From an uncultured Bacteroides sp. (GTDB lineage Bacteria > Bacteroidota > Bacteroidia > Bacteroidales > Bacteroidaceae): a stretch of 34,002 nucleotides of DNA. Of this stretch, positions 15,093-23,410 are shown piece by piece. How positions within the stretch are numbered: the stretch's first letter is position 1; each line of letters opens with the position of its first letter. Location of the stretch: contig CAUHML010000033.1 in NCBI GenBank assembly GCA_959606905.1, positions 1 to 34,002 on the forward strand, in the 5' to 3' direction. Below the pieces are notes generated by a model. The model was not told where the DNA came from, searched no databases, and saw only the letters and a program-made list of their open reading frames with translations. The translations under genes were made by a program, and so were the position numbers.

Positions 15093-17117
15093 CTATCGAA
15101 CCGGCATCCGGGACGAACGCAGTTCTCCTCTCAAATATTTAGCAGCTTCACCTGCCAGCCAAAGATAATGATCGGGTGCTTCTCCTTCATAAGTTATAAA
15201 AGAACTTTCACCCACCGGAGGTGTATTTGTACATTTAAAGAAAGCTGTCCCCTCATCTATCTCATCAAACATTGCCAAATAAAGGCTTTCTGCTCCTGCA
15301 TCTACAGCACCTTTTACCTGTTTCCAGAAGAAACGTCCCCCTAATCTCGGAATCATGTTTTGCGGAGCATCCTTTTTCATGTTATGCCAACTAAAGCCCG
15401 GAAACAACACCGGTATATAATCTTTACCATTCGCTTTGCACCACTTTATATCTTCCTCTATCGATTTACGATATGGCTCATACGTATTATTATCAAAACG
15501 TCCTACCAACCATGGATGGACAATATCCGCCTGTTTTACCAGTTCAAGTAATCTCGTATCAGAAACAGCATCTATCGTTAATGTCCGCCAATGAGTAGGT
15601 ACACCTACCAATATGGAACAACCTTCACTCTTCAGGAAATCAATGATTTTCTTTACCTGCTCATATCCATATTTACGGCGATCATTAAACCCTATTCCCC
15701 AAACAGCAACTAACGGTTTACCATGATGATAAACATAATGATTGTTGTTCCGGGAAACTAGTTTATACTTCTCACACAGCTCTTTCCAGTCACGTATCAA
15801 TATATCTTCTTCACCGGCTTCCATACCGGAAAGGTCATACATCAGGCAAATTGCCCGGTCATACTTTTCCGCCGAAAGAACAGCATTATTCAGTATCTTA
15901 TTATAATTATCCTTCCCTTTCTGATTTCGTATAGAAACAACAAAACGTTGCATAAATACCCCATCAATTCCATATTGCTTCATCCATTTAAAATGCAGAT
16001 CTGTAGTAGAAGCATCATACGAACTAAAAACCTTTGCTGGTGTCTCATCAGGTAACTTAAAAGCCGTTTCATAGGTTTTCTCATATTCAGAAACATCCGG
16101 CCAAAGATCAATGGTACACTTGCCCGGTTTGAACTCTTTTTCTTTTTCAAAATGTTTCCAACCCAAACCAGCACCGTCTTCAGGAGTATTAAACCAACCC
16201 TGATACCCTGCCATCACTAAATTCTTTATTGATTTGAAACGGACACGACTCATCGACTCCGTCGTTTTTGTCGCCGGATCAGACATCACCACCTCTTTAG
16301 GAAGTTGATTTAAGGCAATAAATTCACTGATAAACCGATCCGGATATACTTTCACAAGATTCATCCCTTGATACCCTGTCCCCAGCACCTTTCCTACCGG
16401 ACCTATCGTTATCATTTCCATATCGTCCACCTTTCCATAAGCATTGTTATGTAAATGCCCCGCAAATATTGCGTTTACTCCATATTTCTGAAACAAACGC
16501 ACATATTTCTCTCGCATAGGCAAAGAGAAATTCGAATAATTCACAGGTTCATCCATCCGCTTTAGAAAAACAGAGCAATGGGTAAAAACAAACTTGAATC
16601 TGGCATCCTTCGTTTTCTGTAATTCCTGTTCCAGCCACTTAAATTGAACTTCTTCCCTCTCCTTGTCCTCCTCTTTTATTATATTTGAATCAATACCTAT
16701 AAATGCACAATCACCATACCTGAATGAAAAATGGGTTTCTCCGTAGTTTTTTTTATAATTATCTATAGAAGCTCGGCTGACCTTACCTATATCGTGATTT
16801 CCCGGAATCATATAAACCTTTACTGAAGAGTCTATTTGAGCAATCATCGACTTATAAGCAGCAATCTGTTCCTTACTCTTCGAATTATTTACAAAATCAC
16901 CGGTTATCACCACAAACGGAGGTTTTAACTGATTTATAGCTGTCACAGCCTTATTCATAGCCTCTGTTTCTGCCGAAATACTCTTATTATTATCCATGAA
17001 GCCAAATTGGGGATCACTTAATTGCAAAAAGAAAAAGGGAGCAGAATCCGCAGCTATCCCATGAGATACAAAAACAGCCAAGAGAAAACAAACGACCGAT
17101 ATTATTTTCTTTCTCAT
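15093..17117 (-). CDS. Metallophosphoesterase fused to a GH71/GH99-like glycosidase domain
   Basis: Exported two-domain enzyme of 674 residues (signal peptide about 1-22). The N-terminal calcineurin-like phosphoesterase (about 27-270) has a complete metal-site set: SDPQFG (34-39, a D-x-Q variant as in CPPED1-type enzymes), GDFVN (73-77), GNHD (106-109), FTH (178-180) and GHLH (220-223). The C-terminal domain (about 298-665) resembles the GH71/GH99-like proteins annotated in Bacteroidetes. Its motif DEIDEGT (618-624) keeps two Glu three residues apart (Glu619, Glu622), the spacing I recall for the catalytic pair of GH99 endo-alpha-mannosidases. It is the last gene of the second SusCD operon, behind a hairpin-containing 68-bp gap. 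One polypeptide could thus remove phosphate and cut a mannoside, but the reaction is inferred, and no enzyme of this exact architecture is known to me as characterised. Confidence 0.82.
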   Translation of the reverse strand: MRKKIISVVCFLLAVFVSHGIAADSAPFFFLQLSDPQFGFMDNNKSISAETEAMNKAVTAINQLKPPFVVITGDFVNNSKSKEQIAAYKSMIAQIDSSVKVYMIPGNHDIGKVSRASIDNYKKNYGETHFSFRYGDCAFIGIDSNIIKEEDKEREEVQFKWLEQELQKTKDARFKFVFTHCSVFLKRMDEPVNYSNFSLPMREKYVRLFQKYGVNAIFAGHLHNNAYGKVDDMEMITIGPVGKVLGTGYQGMNLVKVYPDRFISEFIALNQLPKEVVMSDPATKTTESMSRVRFKSIKNLVMAGYQGWFNTPEDGAGLGWKHFEKEKEFKPGKCTIDLWPDVSEYEKTYETAFKLPDETPAKVFSSYDASTTDLHFKWMKQYGIDGVFMQRFVVSIRNQKGKDNYNKILNNAVLSAEKYDRAICLMYDLSGMEAGEEDILIRDWKELCEKYKLVSRNNNHYVYHHGKPLVAVWGIGFNDRRKYGYEQVKKIIDFLKSEGCSILVGVPTHWRTLTIDAVSDTRLLELVKQADIVHPWLVGRFDNNTYEPYRKSIEEDIKWCKANGKDYIPVLFPGFSWHNMKKDAPQNMIPRLGGRFFWKQVKGAVDAGAESLYLAMFDEIDEGTAFFKCTNTPPVGESSFITYEGEAPDHYLWLAGEAAKYLRGELRSSRMPVR

Positions 17118-17135
17118 AAATTATTTATTGTTATC

Positions 17136-17173
17136 ACGAGATACGACGATCTGCCTGATGTGTCGTATCCCGT
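17136..17173 (-). promoter_or_regulatory. Intercistronic RNA hairpin inside the second SusCD operon
   Basis: In the minus-strand transcript ACGGGATACGAC (17173-17162) pairs over all 12 positions with GTCGTATCTCGT (17147-17136), using one G-U wobble around a 14-nt loop. Read on the plus strand the same position is an A-C mismatch, so the structure fits RNA from the operon strand. The palindrome GTTATTAATAAC (17183-17172) abuts it. There is no T-tract, so mRNA processing, stability or partial attenuation is likelier than simple termination. Confidence 0.65.
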
Positions 17174-17185
17174 TATTAATAACTA

Positions 17186-18289
17186 TTACTTCTTAAATTG
17201 ATTTCTGGTTATCTTCAGAAATTCTGATTTGTTTTCCTCCGTCGGTTCCAAATTCGTTCCTTTCTGGTAATTATTCCATGAATTGACTAACACAATGTTT
17301 TTACTTCCGATATTCCGTTTAGCCACATTACAGAAATTAATATAATCAGCAGTCTCTCCATCTTGCCCGAAAGTATATTTATAACTTGAAGTTGAATTGA
17401 TACGGTCATTATAAGAAGGAAAGATACAAGGAACAAAGTCTGTATTCCATTTGGCTATTGTAGCCTTCCAATTGGCCCAATTCAAATCAACAAAACTGAA
17501 AAAGGCATAATAACGGTCATACATATTCGTTGACCAGTCGTTCACTGTCACTCCATCAAAAGAAGCAATCTGATGTTCCTCATAATTCACCGGAGCTACC
17601 CAACCGGTAGTAAATTCTCCAATCGTATAAAGATCATACCCCAATTCTGATACAGCCTTCTTTAATGCCGGGATGACCAAAGAATAATCAATACTCTTCA
17701 ATGCAGAAGAAGAAAGGTTAGACGGAGTTATTAGAATAACCGGTCTTCCGTTCATTTTATAATAGGCCTCATCATTAAATAAAGGCACTAAAGTATTCGT
17801 AAAGTCATTGATCATCTTATTCAAATTCTCTTCCTCTTGAAGCGGTTTGTCATTAGATACTTTCAGATGTTTGGTGTTATAATTGATCACCAAGCGGACT
17901 TTTGCATTGGTTGCCGTACGTACAGACTTAAAGTTTGTAATCAATGTATTATCTGCTGAAGCAGCATCCCAAGTAACTATCAGAAAGTCCAAGGCAGCCT
18001 CATCCGCCCAAGCAAGCTGTTGCTGTAACACTCCACTAGTTGTAGACAAATATTCACCCAACAAAGGAGTACCGGCATATATTTTCTTACCGGACTTTAA
18101 CCAGCTGGAAGAGGAAGTTATATTGGTATAATAAGCACCGACTATCGCATCCACAGGTAAATCCGTCTGTGGTATATCATACACATATTTGCTCTTATCA
18201 GGAGCCAAATGATCGTCTTTATCACAAGATACAGCTAACAAAGCGATGAATCCGAGCAATATAATAGTTATCTTTTTCATATCCTTCAT
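17186..18289 (-). CDS. GH99-like surface lipoprotein with substituted catalytic residues (putative glycan-binding protein)
   Basis: A lipoprotein of 367 residues (lipobox AVSC, Cys22) immediately follows susD, with only 3 bp between stop and start. An internal ATG at codon 4 (MKKITII) gives a tidier signal peptide. The mature part resembles GH99/WbsX-type TIM-barrel proteins: GAYYTN (51-56), a segment DFLIVTWDAAS (101-111) and a C-terminal NSWNNYQKGTNLEP (336-349). In GH99 and WbsX relatives the last motif is of the type NEWHEGTxxEP, whose two Glu act in catalysis in GH99. Here those positions are Asn340 and Lys343. The fold appears kept while catalysis is lost. Sitting third in a SusC-SusD-x operon, where surface glycan-binding proteins usually lie, it is probably a binding protein for the same mannoside. 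Other reading: a GH71/99-like enzyme using different residues. Confidence 0.75.
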   Translation of the reverse strand: MKDMKKITIILLGFIALLAVSCDKDDHLAPDKSKYVYDIPQTDLPVDAIVGAYYTNITSSSSWLKSGKKIYAGTPLLGEYLSTTSGVLQQQLAWADEAALDFLIVTWDAASADNTLITNFKSVRTATNAKVRLVINYNTKHLKVSNDKPLQEEENLNKMINDFTNTLVPLFNDEAYYKMNGRPVILITPSNLSSSALKSIDYSLVIPALKKAVSELGYDLYTIGEFTTGWVAPVNYEEHQIASFDGVTVNDWSTNMYDRYYAFFSFVDLNWANWKATIAKWNTDFVPCIFPSYNDRINSTSSYKYTFGQDGETADYINFCNVAKRNIGSKNIVLVNSWNNYQKGTNLEPTEENKSEFLKITRNQFKK

Positions 18290-18292
18290 TTT

Positions 18293-19975
18293 TTAATTAT
18301 TCGTCAAATAAGGGTTAGTCTTAGTCGGCAATGCAAACCATAACTTAGTCGACATTGCATCTTGTCCACCATCGAGATTTGCAATACCTTTCGTCAATTC
18401 ATATTCATTGTTTGTTTTCTCGCTATCGGGATATACCAATCGCTGTGGAATATAAGCATAAGGATTATCCTTGGTGCCGGCATTCACAGCACCATATCCG
18501 GTTTCCGGCTGGAAATGCGGCGGAAATTCCAATACTTGGCTACGGCGAATCAGTGTCCACGCATCCAACGATTGATAAAACATAGCTATATATTGCTGCA
18601 TGATAATCTGACGATAAATCGGATCAGGTTCATCAGAAGTAATAGCAGAAGATACAATGCCGATAAAATCTTTATAATAATCTTCACCTTCTTCTGTGAC
18701 TGTGAGATCTGTCAATGTATTCCATTTAATTCCTGGAGTCTGAAGATAATTATTCACTTTTCCACCATCTACGCCATATTGAGCCATTGAAGCGTTCACA
18801 CCCGCATTGTAATAAGCCTCGGCTGTTTGCGAACCACTTCCCAAACCTTTATGAACCAATTCACTTTTCAACAGGCACACTTCTGCATAATTCATAATTA
18901 CCTCTGCATAACTTTGCTCCGTGAATTTATCCTGTAATTGAGAGTAATCATCAGCCGTCTTTCCACTATGCGGATTGGGAGACAAGCTGACTCCCGAAGG
19001 CAAATTAGAAACTTTCGGTTGTCCCCAATAAGGTGCCCAATGGAAGTTATCAGGCATAGAAGCAGCATTGGCAGGAGTGAAAAATTTCTCCAACCGCGGA
19101 TCAGCATAGGGAGCCATATACATCAGAATCGATTCGCCGGCAGAGTGAAGCTTATCCAAATTACTTTCACGGTTGATGACCAGATAATCATAAAAATAAT
19201 TTCTTGTATCTGCATTATCTCCCCATTGCAAAAGACAATTATCTTCATTACTTGTCATCAAGTTCTGTTCATTTTCCATAAGTTCATCAATCACTTCAGT
19301 CGCTTTCGAACGGTCAGCATTACAAATACGAACGGCCAAACGCAAACGTAGTGAATTGGCAAACTTCTTCCATTTCAATAAGTCGCTGGATTTCTGTCCT
19401 GAAGGAAAAATAGGGTCTGCTTTATAAACATCTCCATCCATCTTCAACCCGTCGGCACATGCTTTCAAATCATTCAGCATAGCATAATAAATATCCGATT
19501 CCTTATCGTAAGGCACTCTCTCGCCGGCATTAAAAGCCTGACTTTTAGGAATACCTCCCCAAATAGAAACTGCTTGTGAAAAAAGATAATTTTCCCATAT
19601 TTTAGCAATAAGTACACGATTGTGATATTGCTCGTCATTTTCCATTTGCGTTTGTATAAAGTGAACAGGAAAAATAGCATAGTTATATACATTCTTCCAA
19701 TATGAATCATTGGTTGAACCTTGATTTCCATACCGTTGTACCTGTCCACCGGTAGCTCCACCATAATAATGGCTATAGTTGGCCAACAACACTTTTTTCA
19801 TACTTCCGCAAAAAGCATTCAGCGTATAATAAGAACTCGTATTGAACAAATATTCAGGATTAATTTCATTAAGTTCATTGGGATTGGCATTGGCAGATTC
19901 AAAGTCATTCGTACACGAAACGAAAGAAATGGCCATTGCAGCAAAACCGGCTAATAATATTTTAATCTGTTTCAT
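18293..19975 (-). CDS. SusD-like surface lipoprotein (SusD_2 type)
   Basis: Substrate-capturing partner of the SusC encoded 12 bp upstream. The lipobox SFVSC gives Cys21, followed by TNDFESANANPNELNEINP, the typical start of the SusD-like_2 subgroup. Its 560 residues are normal for that subgroup. Helical segments with Tyr and Trp dominate, and the motif YAEVCLLKSEL (about 364-374) matches the usual SusD core. The first SusD of this window belongs to the classical RagB/SusD type with the ERRKELFVEGDRW motif, which is absent here, so the two uptake systems are not recent duplicates of one another. The ligand is probably the glycan attacked by the neighbouring GH99-like and GH92 proteins. Confidence 0.93.
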   Translation of the reverse strand: MKQIKILLAGFAAMAISFVSCTNDFESANANPNELNEINPEYLFNTSSYYTLNAFCGSMKKVLLANYSHYYGGATGGQVQRYGNQGSTNDSYWKNVYNYAIFPVHFIQTQMENDEQYHNRVLIAKIWENYLFSQAVSIWGGIPKSQAFNAGERVPYDKESDIYYAMLNDLKACADGLKMDGDVYKADPIFPSGQKSSDLLKWKKFANSLRLRLAVRICNADRSKATEVIDELMENEQNLMTSNEDNCLLQWGDNADTRNYFYDYLVINRESNLDKLHSAGESILMYMAPYADPRLEKFFTPANAASMPDNFHWAPYWGQPKVSNLPSGVSLSPNPHSGKTADDYSQLQDKFTEQSYAEVIMNYAEVCLLKSELVHKGLGSGSQTAEAYYNAGVNASMAQYGVDGGKVNNYLQTPGIKWNTLTDLTVTEEGEDYYKDFIGIVSSAITSDEPDPIYRQIIMQQYIAMFYQSLDAWTLIRRSQVLEFPPHFQPETGYGAVNAGTKDNPYAYIPQRLVYPDSEKTNNEYELTKGIANLDGGQDAMSTKLWFALPTKTNPYLTNN

Positions 19976-19987
19976 AATATTCTATCT

Positions 19988-22900
19988 TTAGAAGGTTAGT
20001 TTAATATCAAATCCGACAGAAGATACGGGCGGCATTCCTCCATATTCTATACCTTGAGCATTTCCTGATGAAGAAGAAGCCTCCGGATCTATGCCTTTAG
20101 GAGTATTTTGATGAAGAATAGCCAAATTACGTCCTACCACAGCCAGTCGTAGACCACTAATCGGCAATTTCTTTAGGATAGACTTCGGAAGACTGTAGGC
20201 AACAGAGAGTTCACGGAATTTAATATAGGAAGCATCAAATACAGATCTTTCATCAAAACTAGCATAGCGGTTATTAGGTTTGACAAACAAGAGACAAGGC
20301 GTTCCGTCTTCAAAATAAGCGTCCGGATATTGATAACCGGAAGTTGCCTTCGCACTACTCTCACCATAAATCACATTACTCAAATAATATCCTTCACGTC
20401 CTTCGGCAGATTCGGCAACAACACCGGCTGTTGTCGCTCTATTCCATGTTCCCGAATAAAGAGTTCCTCCAATACGTGCATCAAACAGGAAACTAACTGT
20501 AAAATTCTGGATTCTGAAATTGCTTCCAAAACTTCCCGTCCATTTCGGCTCGGCACAGCCTAAATATTGCGTATTATCCGTTACCAATATTTTACCTGAA
20601 GAATCAACTAATTTACGTCCCTGGTCATCACGTTTCCAAGCACGTCCCCGAATGACTCCATAAGGCATGCCTTCTTCCAACATGATACTGACATTACTTG
20701 ATTTCAATAATTGTACATTAGGATTTCCGTCCACTACCTTAATTACTTTCGACCGATTACGCGCCCAGTTGATATTCGCATTCCATTCAAACAATTTGGT
20801 CTTGACGGGAGTAGCAGACAACACAACTTCCCATCCTTGATTACGTACATGACCTGTATTCAAGAATTTAAAACTATAACCGCTAGGCACCGGCAAAGCG
20901 ACTTTCGTTATCAAGTCATAGGCATCAGAACGATAATAAGTTACATCTACACCCAAACGATTATGGAAAAAGCGGAGATCAGCTCCAAGTTCCAAAGAAC
21001 GGTTACGTTCCGGCAAAAGTTGATCATTATTTAAAGTTGTACTAATGGTTTGCAAAGGTGAACCATTATAAATGCTACCCAACTTATAGGTTTGATTAAT
21101 CCGATATGGATCTGTGTCAGAACCGGCATAAGCAAAAGAAGCACGAATCTTACCGAACGACAAGATAGGTGATTTGATCTTAAATGCATCGGTAAAAATA
21201 AACGTAGCACCAAAAGAAGGATAAAAATAAGAGCAATTATCCAGTGGTAAAGTAGACGACCAGTCATTGCGGGCCGTTACATCTAAATAAACATAACTAT
21301 TGTAACCTAATGACACCGAGCCATAAGCAGAACGGATTATCTTCTTAGATTGCAGTTGAGTGGCACTAGGATACTCATTCGAGTTAGAAATATTCTTGAA
21401 ATCAGGAACCAATATGCTATTCACGCTTTCCGTTCTTTTCTCCGAGTTGCGTTCATATCGGCTAATACCGGCAATGGCATTGACTGATATTTTATGAAAT
21501 GTTTTATTATACATCAATAAAGCTTCAAAGTTAGTAGAAGTACTGTTATTGATCCAGTTCTTCATACCACCGTCCACATCACTACGTGCACCCAGATTAA
21601 AGAACTCCATTCCTTTCCACCAATAAGCATCCAGTCCGGCTTTACCTACCGCCTTCAAGCCCGGAAGTAATTTTACTTCCAGATTCATCGATCCGCTCAC
21701 TCTGTCACGCGTGTCAGAGTTCGTATTTTCATAAATATTCCAATACGGATTATAACCACGTTCACCAATCGGAATCATTTCATTTCCATTTTCATCCTTA
21801 TAATGTTTCAACACATCAATAGAAAGCGAACGGGGAAGAGTAACAAACGCATATATAGGATTCTTATCCGAACCATTCATATATTGACGGTTGTCTACCT
21901 TTTCATGTGAGTAAGTCATTTTAGAATCTAAAGTCATCCATTTGGTAATCGTATTCATCAACCGGAGATTGAATATATCTTTAAAGCTTTCATTGATACC
22001 GTGTACTACACTATTACCCTTACTTCTCGTATACGATACGCGATAATTATTCTTTTTCGAACCACCTTCCACAGCCAATGTATGCGTGTACCGATGGGCG
22101 GTTTCGTAGAAATCCTTCACATTGTCCGGATGTGAAGAATGAGTAGTAAGTACACCATCATGTCCATAGATAACCTGATCCCACAAAGGTGCTCCCCAGC
22201 TACGCAATTTAGCACCTGCAGAAGAATTATAACCACTGAAATTCGGTAAATCTGTCTGTAGCCTGTTACCATTAGGTTGAAGTGTCAGTTTATGGTCAAG
22301 CAAATAAGAGTTCTCTCCTGTTCCCCAACCATTCTGATAATCTAAAAACTGATTTACTTTTTCAAATTGAAAATTTCCGCTATAAGATACTTTTGTTTTT
22401 TCGAATGTGCTCGAACGTTTAGTTGTCACCAATACAACCCCCTGTGCTGCACGCGAACCATAAAGTGCAGCTGCATTCGGTCCCTTCAAAATTTCAATGC
22501 TTTCAATATCATCCGGATTGATATCCGCTACCGGATTACCAAGGTCGGTAGAACCTGTACCACCATCAACGGTCACACTTGTATCACCCGGTTCGTTTTC
22601 AATAATCATACCATCAATCACGAATACGGGCTGTGAGTTTTCAGTCAGTGAGCTTGTTCCGCGAATGACAATACGCGCACTACCATTGCTCGTTCCCGGA
22701 GGAGTAATGGTAACCCCCGCCACCTTACCAGAAAGAGAAGATATCAGATTGCCACTACTATTTTCTGCCAAGGCTTCCGCATTTACACTCTGCCGTGAAT
22801 AATTAAGACTCTTAGCTTCACGCGTCACTCCAAGAGCGGTAACAACCACTTCATCAAGAGCCCTCGCCGTGCTGGCCAAAAATACATTGATATGAGTCAA

Positions 22901-23179
22901 ACCGGTAATTTTAGCCGTTTTCGTCTCCATTCCGACATACGAAAATTTCAATTCTTGACATCCATTAGGCACATTAAGTGTAAACGTACCATTTATATCG
23001 GTAATTGTACCTACCGATTTAGCGTTCGTCTTACCATCCGGATCAACAGCTACCACCGTAGCTCCTATGATAGGCATTCCATCCGCAGCATCTGTCACTT
23101 TACCCGTTATACGCTTTCCTTGCGCATAACCCGATACACTTATTACTAAAAAGAATAAGAATAGGAAGTAGTTTTTCAT
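19988..23179 (-). CDS. SusC/RagA-family TonB-dependent outer-membrane transporter (second system)
   Basis: First gene of the leftward operon, 1063 residues. A signal peptide (about 1-20, ending GYAQ) is followed by a carboxypeptidase-regulatory-like domain (about 22-103, with GKVTDAADGMPIIGATV and FSYVGM). Then come a TonB-box-like LDEVVVTALG (108-117) and a plug domain (about 125-255) with GKVAGV, IRGTSSL, FVIDGM and ILKGPNAAALYGSRAAQGVV. The barrel ends in an aromatic residue (KLTF). There is no STN domain. It shares a 231-bp divergent regulatory region with the GH92 operon, so uptake and glycan cleavage are probably induced together. It is expected to import mannoside oligosaccharides, by inference from its neighbours. 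Confidence 0.95.
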   Translation of the reverse strand: MKNYFLFLFFLVISVSGYAQGKRITGKVTDAADGMPIIGATVVAVDPDGKTNAKSVGTITDINGTFTLNVPNGCQELKFSYVGMETKTAKITGLTHINVFLASTARALDEVVVTALGVTREAKSLNYSRQSVNAEALAENSSGNLISSLSGKVAGVTITPPGTSNGSARIVIRGTSSLTENSQPVFVIDGMIIENEPGDTSVTVDGGTGSTDLGNPVADINPDDIESIEILKGPNAAALYGSRAAQGVVLVTTKRSSTFEKTKVSYSGNFQFEKVNQFLDYQNGWGTGENSYLLDHKLTLQPNGNRLQTDLPNFSGYNSSAGAKLRSWGAPLWDQVIYGHDGVLTTHSSHPDNVKDFYETAHRYTHTLAVEGGSKKNNYRVSYTRSKGNSVVHGINESFKDIFNLRLMNTITKWMTLDSKMTYSHEKVDNRQYMNGSDKNPIYAFVTLPRSLSIDVLKHYKDENGNEMIPIGERGYNPYWNIYENTNSDTRDRVSGSMNLEVKLLPGLKAVGKAGLDAYWWKGMEFFNLGARSDVDGGMKNWINNSTSTNFEALLMYNKTFHKISVNAIAGISRYERNSEKRTESVNSILVPDFKNISNSNEYPSATQLQSKKIIRSAYGSVSLGYNSYVYLDVTARNDWSSTLPLDNCSYFYPSFGATFIFTDAFKIKSPILSFGKIRASFAYAGSDTDPYRINQTYKLGSIYNGSPLQTISTTLNNDQLLPERNRSLELGADLRFFHNRLGVDVTYYRSDAYDLITKVALPVPSGYSFKFLNTGHVRNQGWEVVLSATPVKTKLFEWNANINWARNRSKVIKVVDGNPNVQLLKSSNVSIMLEEGMPYGVIRGRAWKRDDQGRKLVDSSGKILVTDNTQYLGCAEPKWTGSFGSNFRIQNFTVSFLFDARIGGTLYSGTWNRATTAGVVAESAEGREGYYLSNVIYGESSAKATSGYQYPDAYFEDGTPCLLFVKPNNRYASFDERSVFDASYIKFRELSVAYSLPKSILKKLPISGLRLAVVGRNLAILHQNTPKGIDPEASSSSGNAQGIEYGGMPPVSSVGFDIKLTF

Positions 23180-23213
23180 AATACTTAATTATTAAATTAA
23201 AGAATACAGTATT

Positions 23214-23349
23214 GATTAATGCATTAAAGATGAACCAAAGATATTTTATGGTGATTAATATTAGATTAATATTCTCTTAATGGCGAAACTTTACAAAAAA
23301 AATATTTGTAGAAGATAGATTTTAAGGTTACATTAAGTTTTCATTAATC
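23214..23349. promoter_or_regulatory. Divergent regulatory region with repeated GATTAAT motif
   Basis: The 231 bp between the divergent operons hold GATTAAT at 23214-23220, GATTAATATT twice in tandem (23253-23262 and 23264-23273, 11-bp period) and an inverted copy, CATTAATC, at 23342-23349. TTAATGCATTAA (23216-23227) is a perfect palindrome. The tandem pair occupies the place of the -33 element of the SusC promoter, as expected for an activator site. The region is AT-rich, so chance copies are possible. Confidence 0.5.
23236..23243 (-). promoter_or_regulatory. -7 element of the second SusC operon
   Basis: TATCTTTG on the minus strand matches TAnnTTTG. No TTG lies 19-21 bp upstream, where the tandem GATTAATATT repeat is found instead, suggesting a promoter that depends on an activator. 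The leader would be about 50 nt. Confidence 0.6.
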
Positions 23350-23358
23350 AAAATACTA

Positions 23359-23366
23359 TATATTTA
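23359..23366 (+). promoter_or_regulatory. Possible weak -7 element of the GH92 operon
   Basis: TATATTTA differs from TAnnTTTG at the last base and lies 44 bp before the GH92 start. No TTG is seen at the right upstream distance. It is the best candidate in the region but weak. The inverted CATTAATC copy ends 9 bp before it. Confidence 0.3.
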
Positions 23367-23410
23367 CAGCAAATCTAATTAAAACCATCGAAAAATAAAA
23401 AAATCTGTTT

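Noticed and set aside
18362..18790. 142-residue plus-strand open frame antisense to the second susD
   Set aside because: There is no signal, motif or start context, and the opposite strand encodes a convincing SusD protein.
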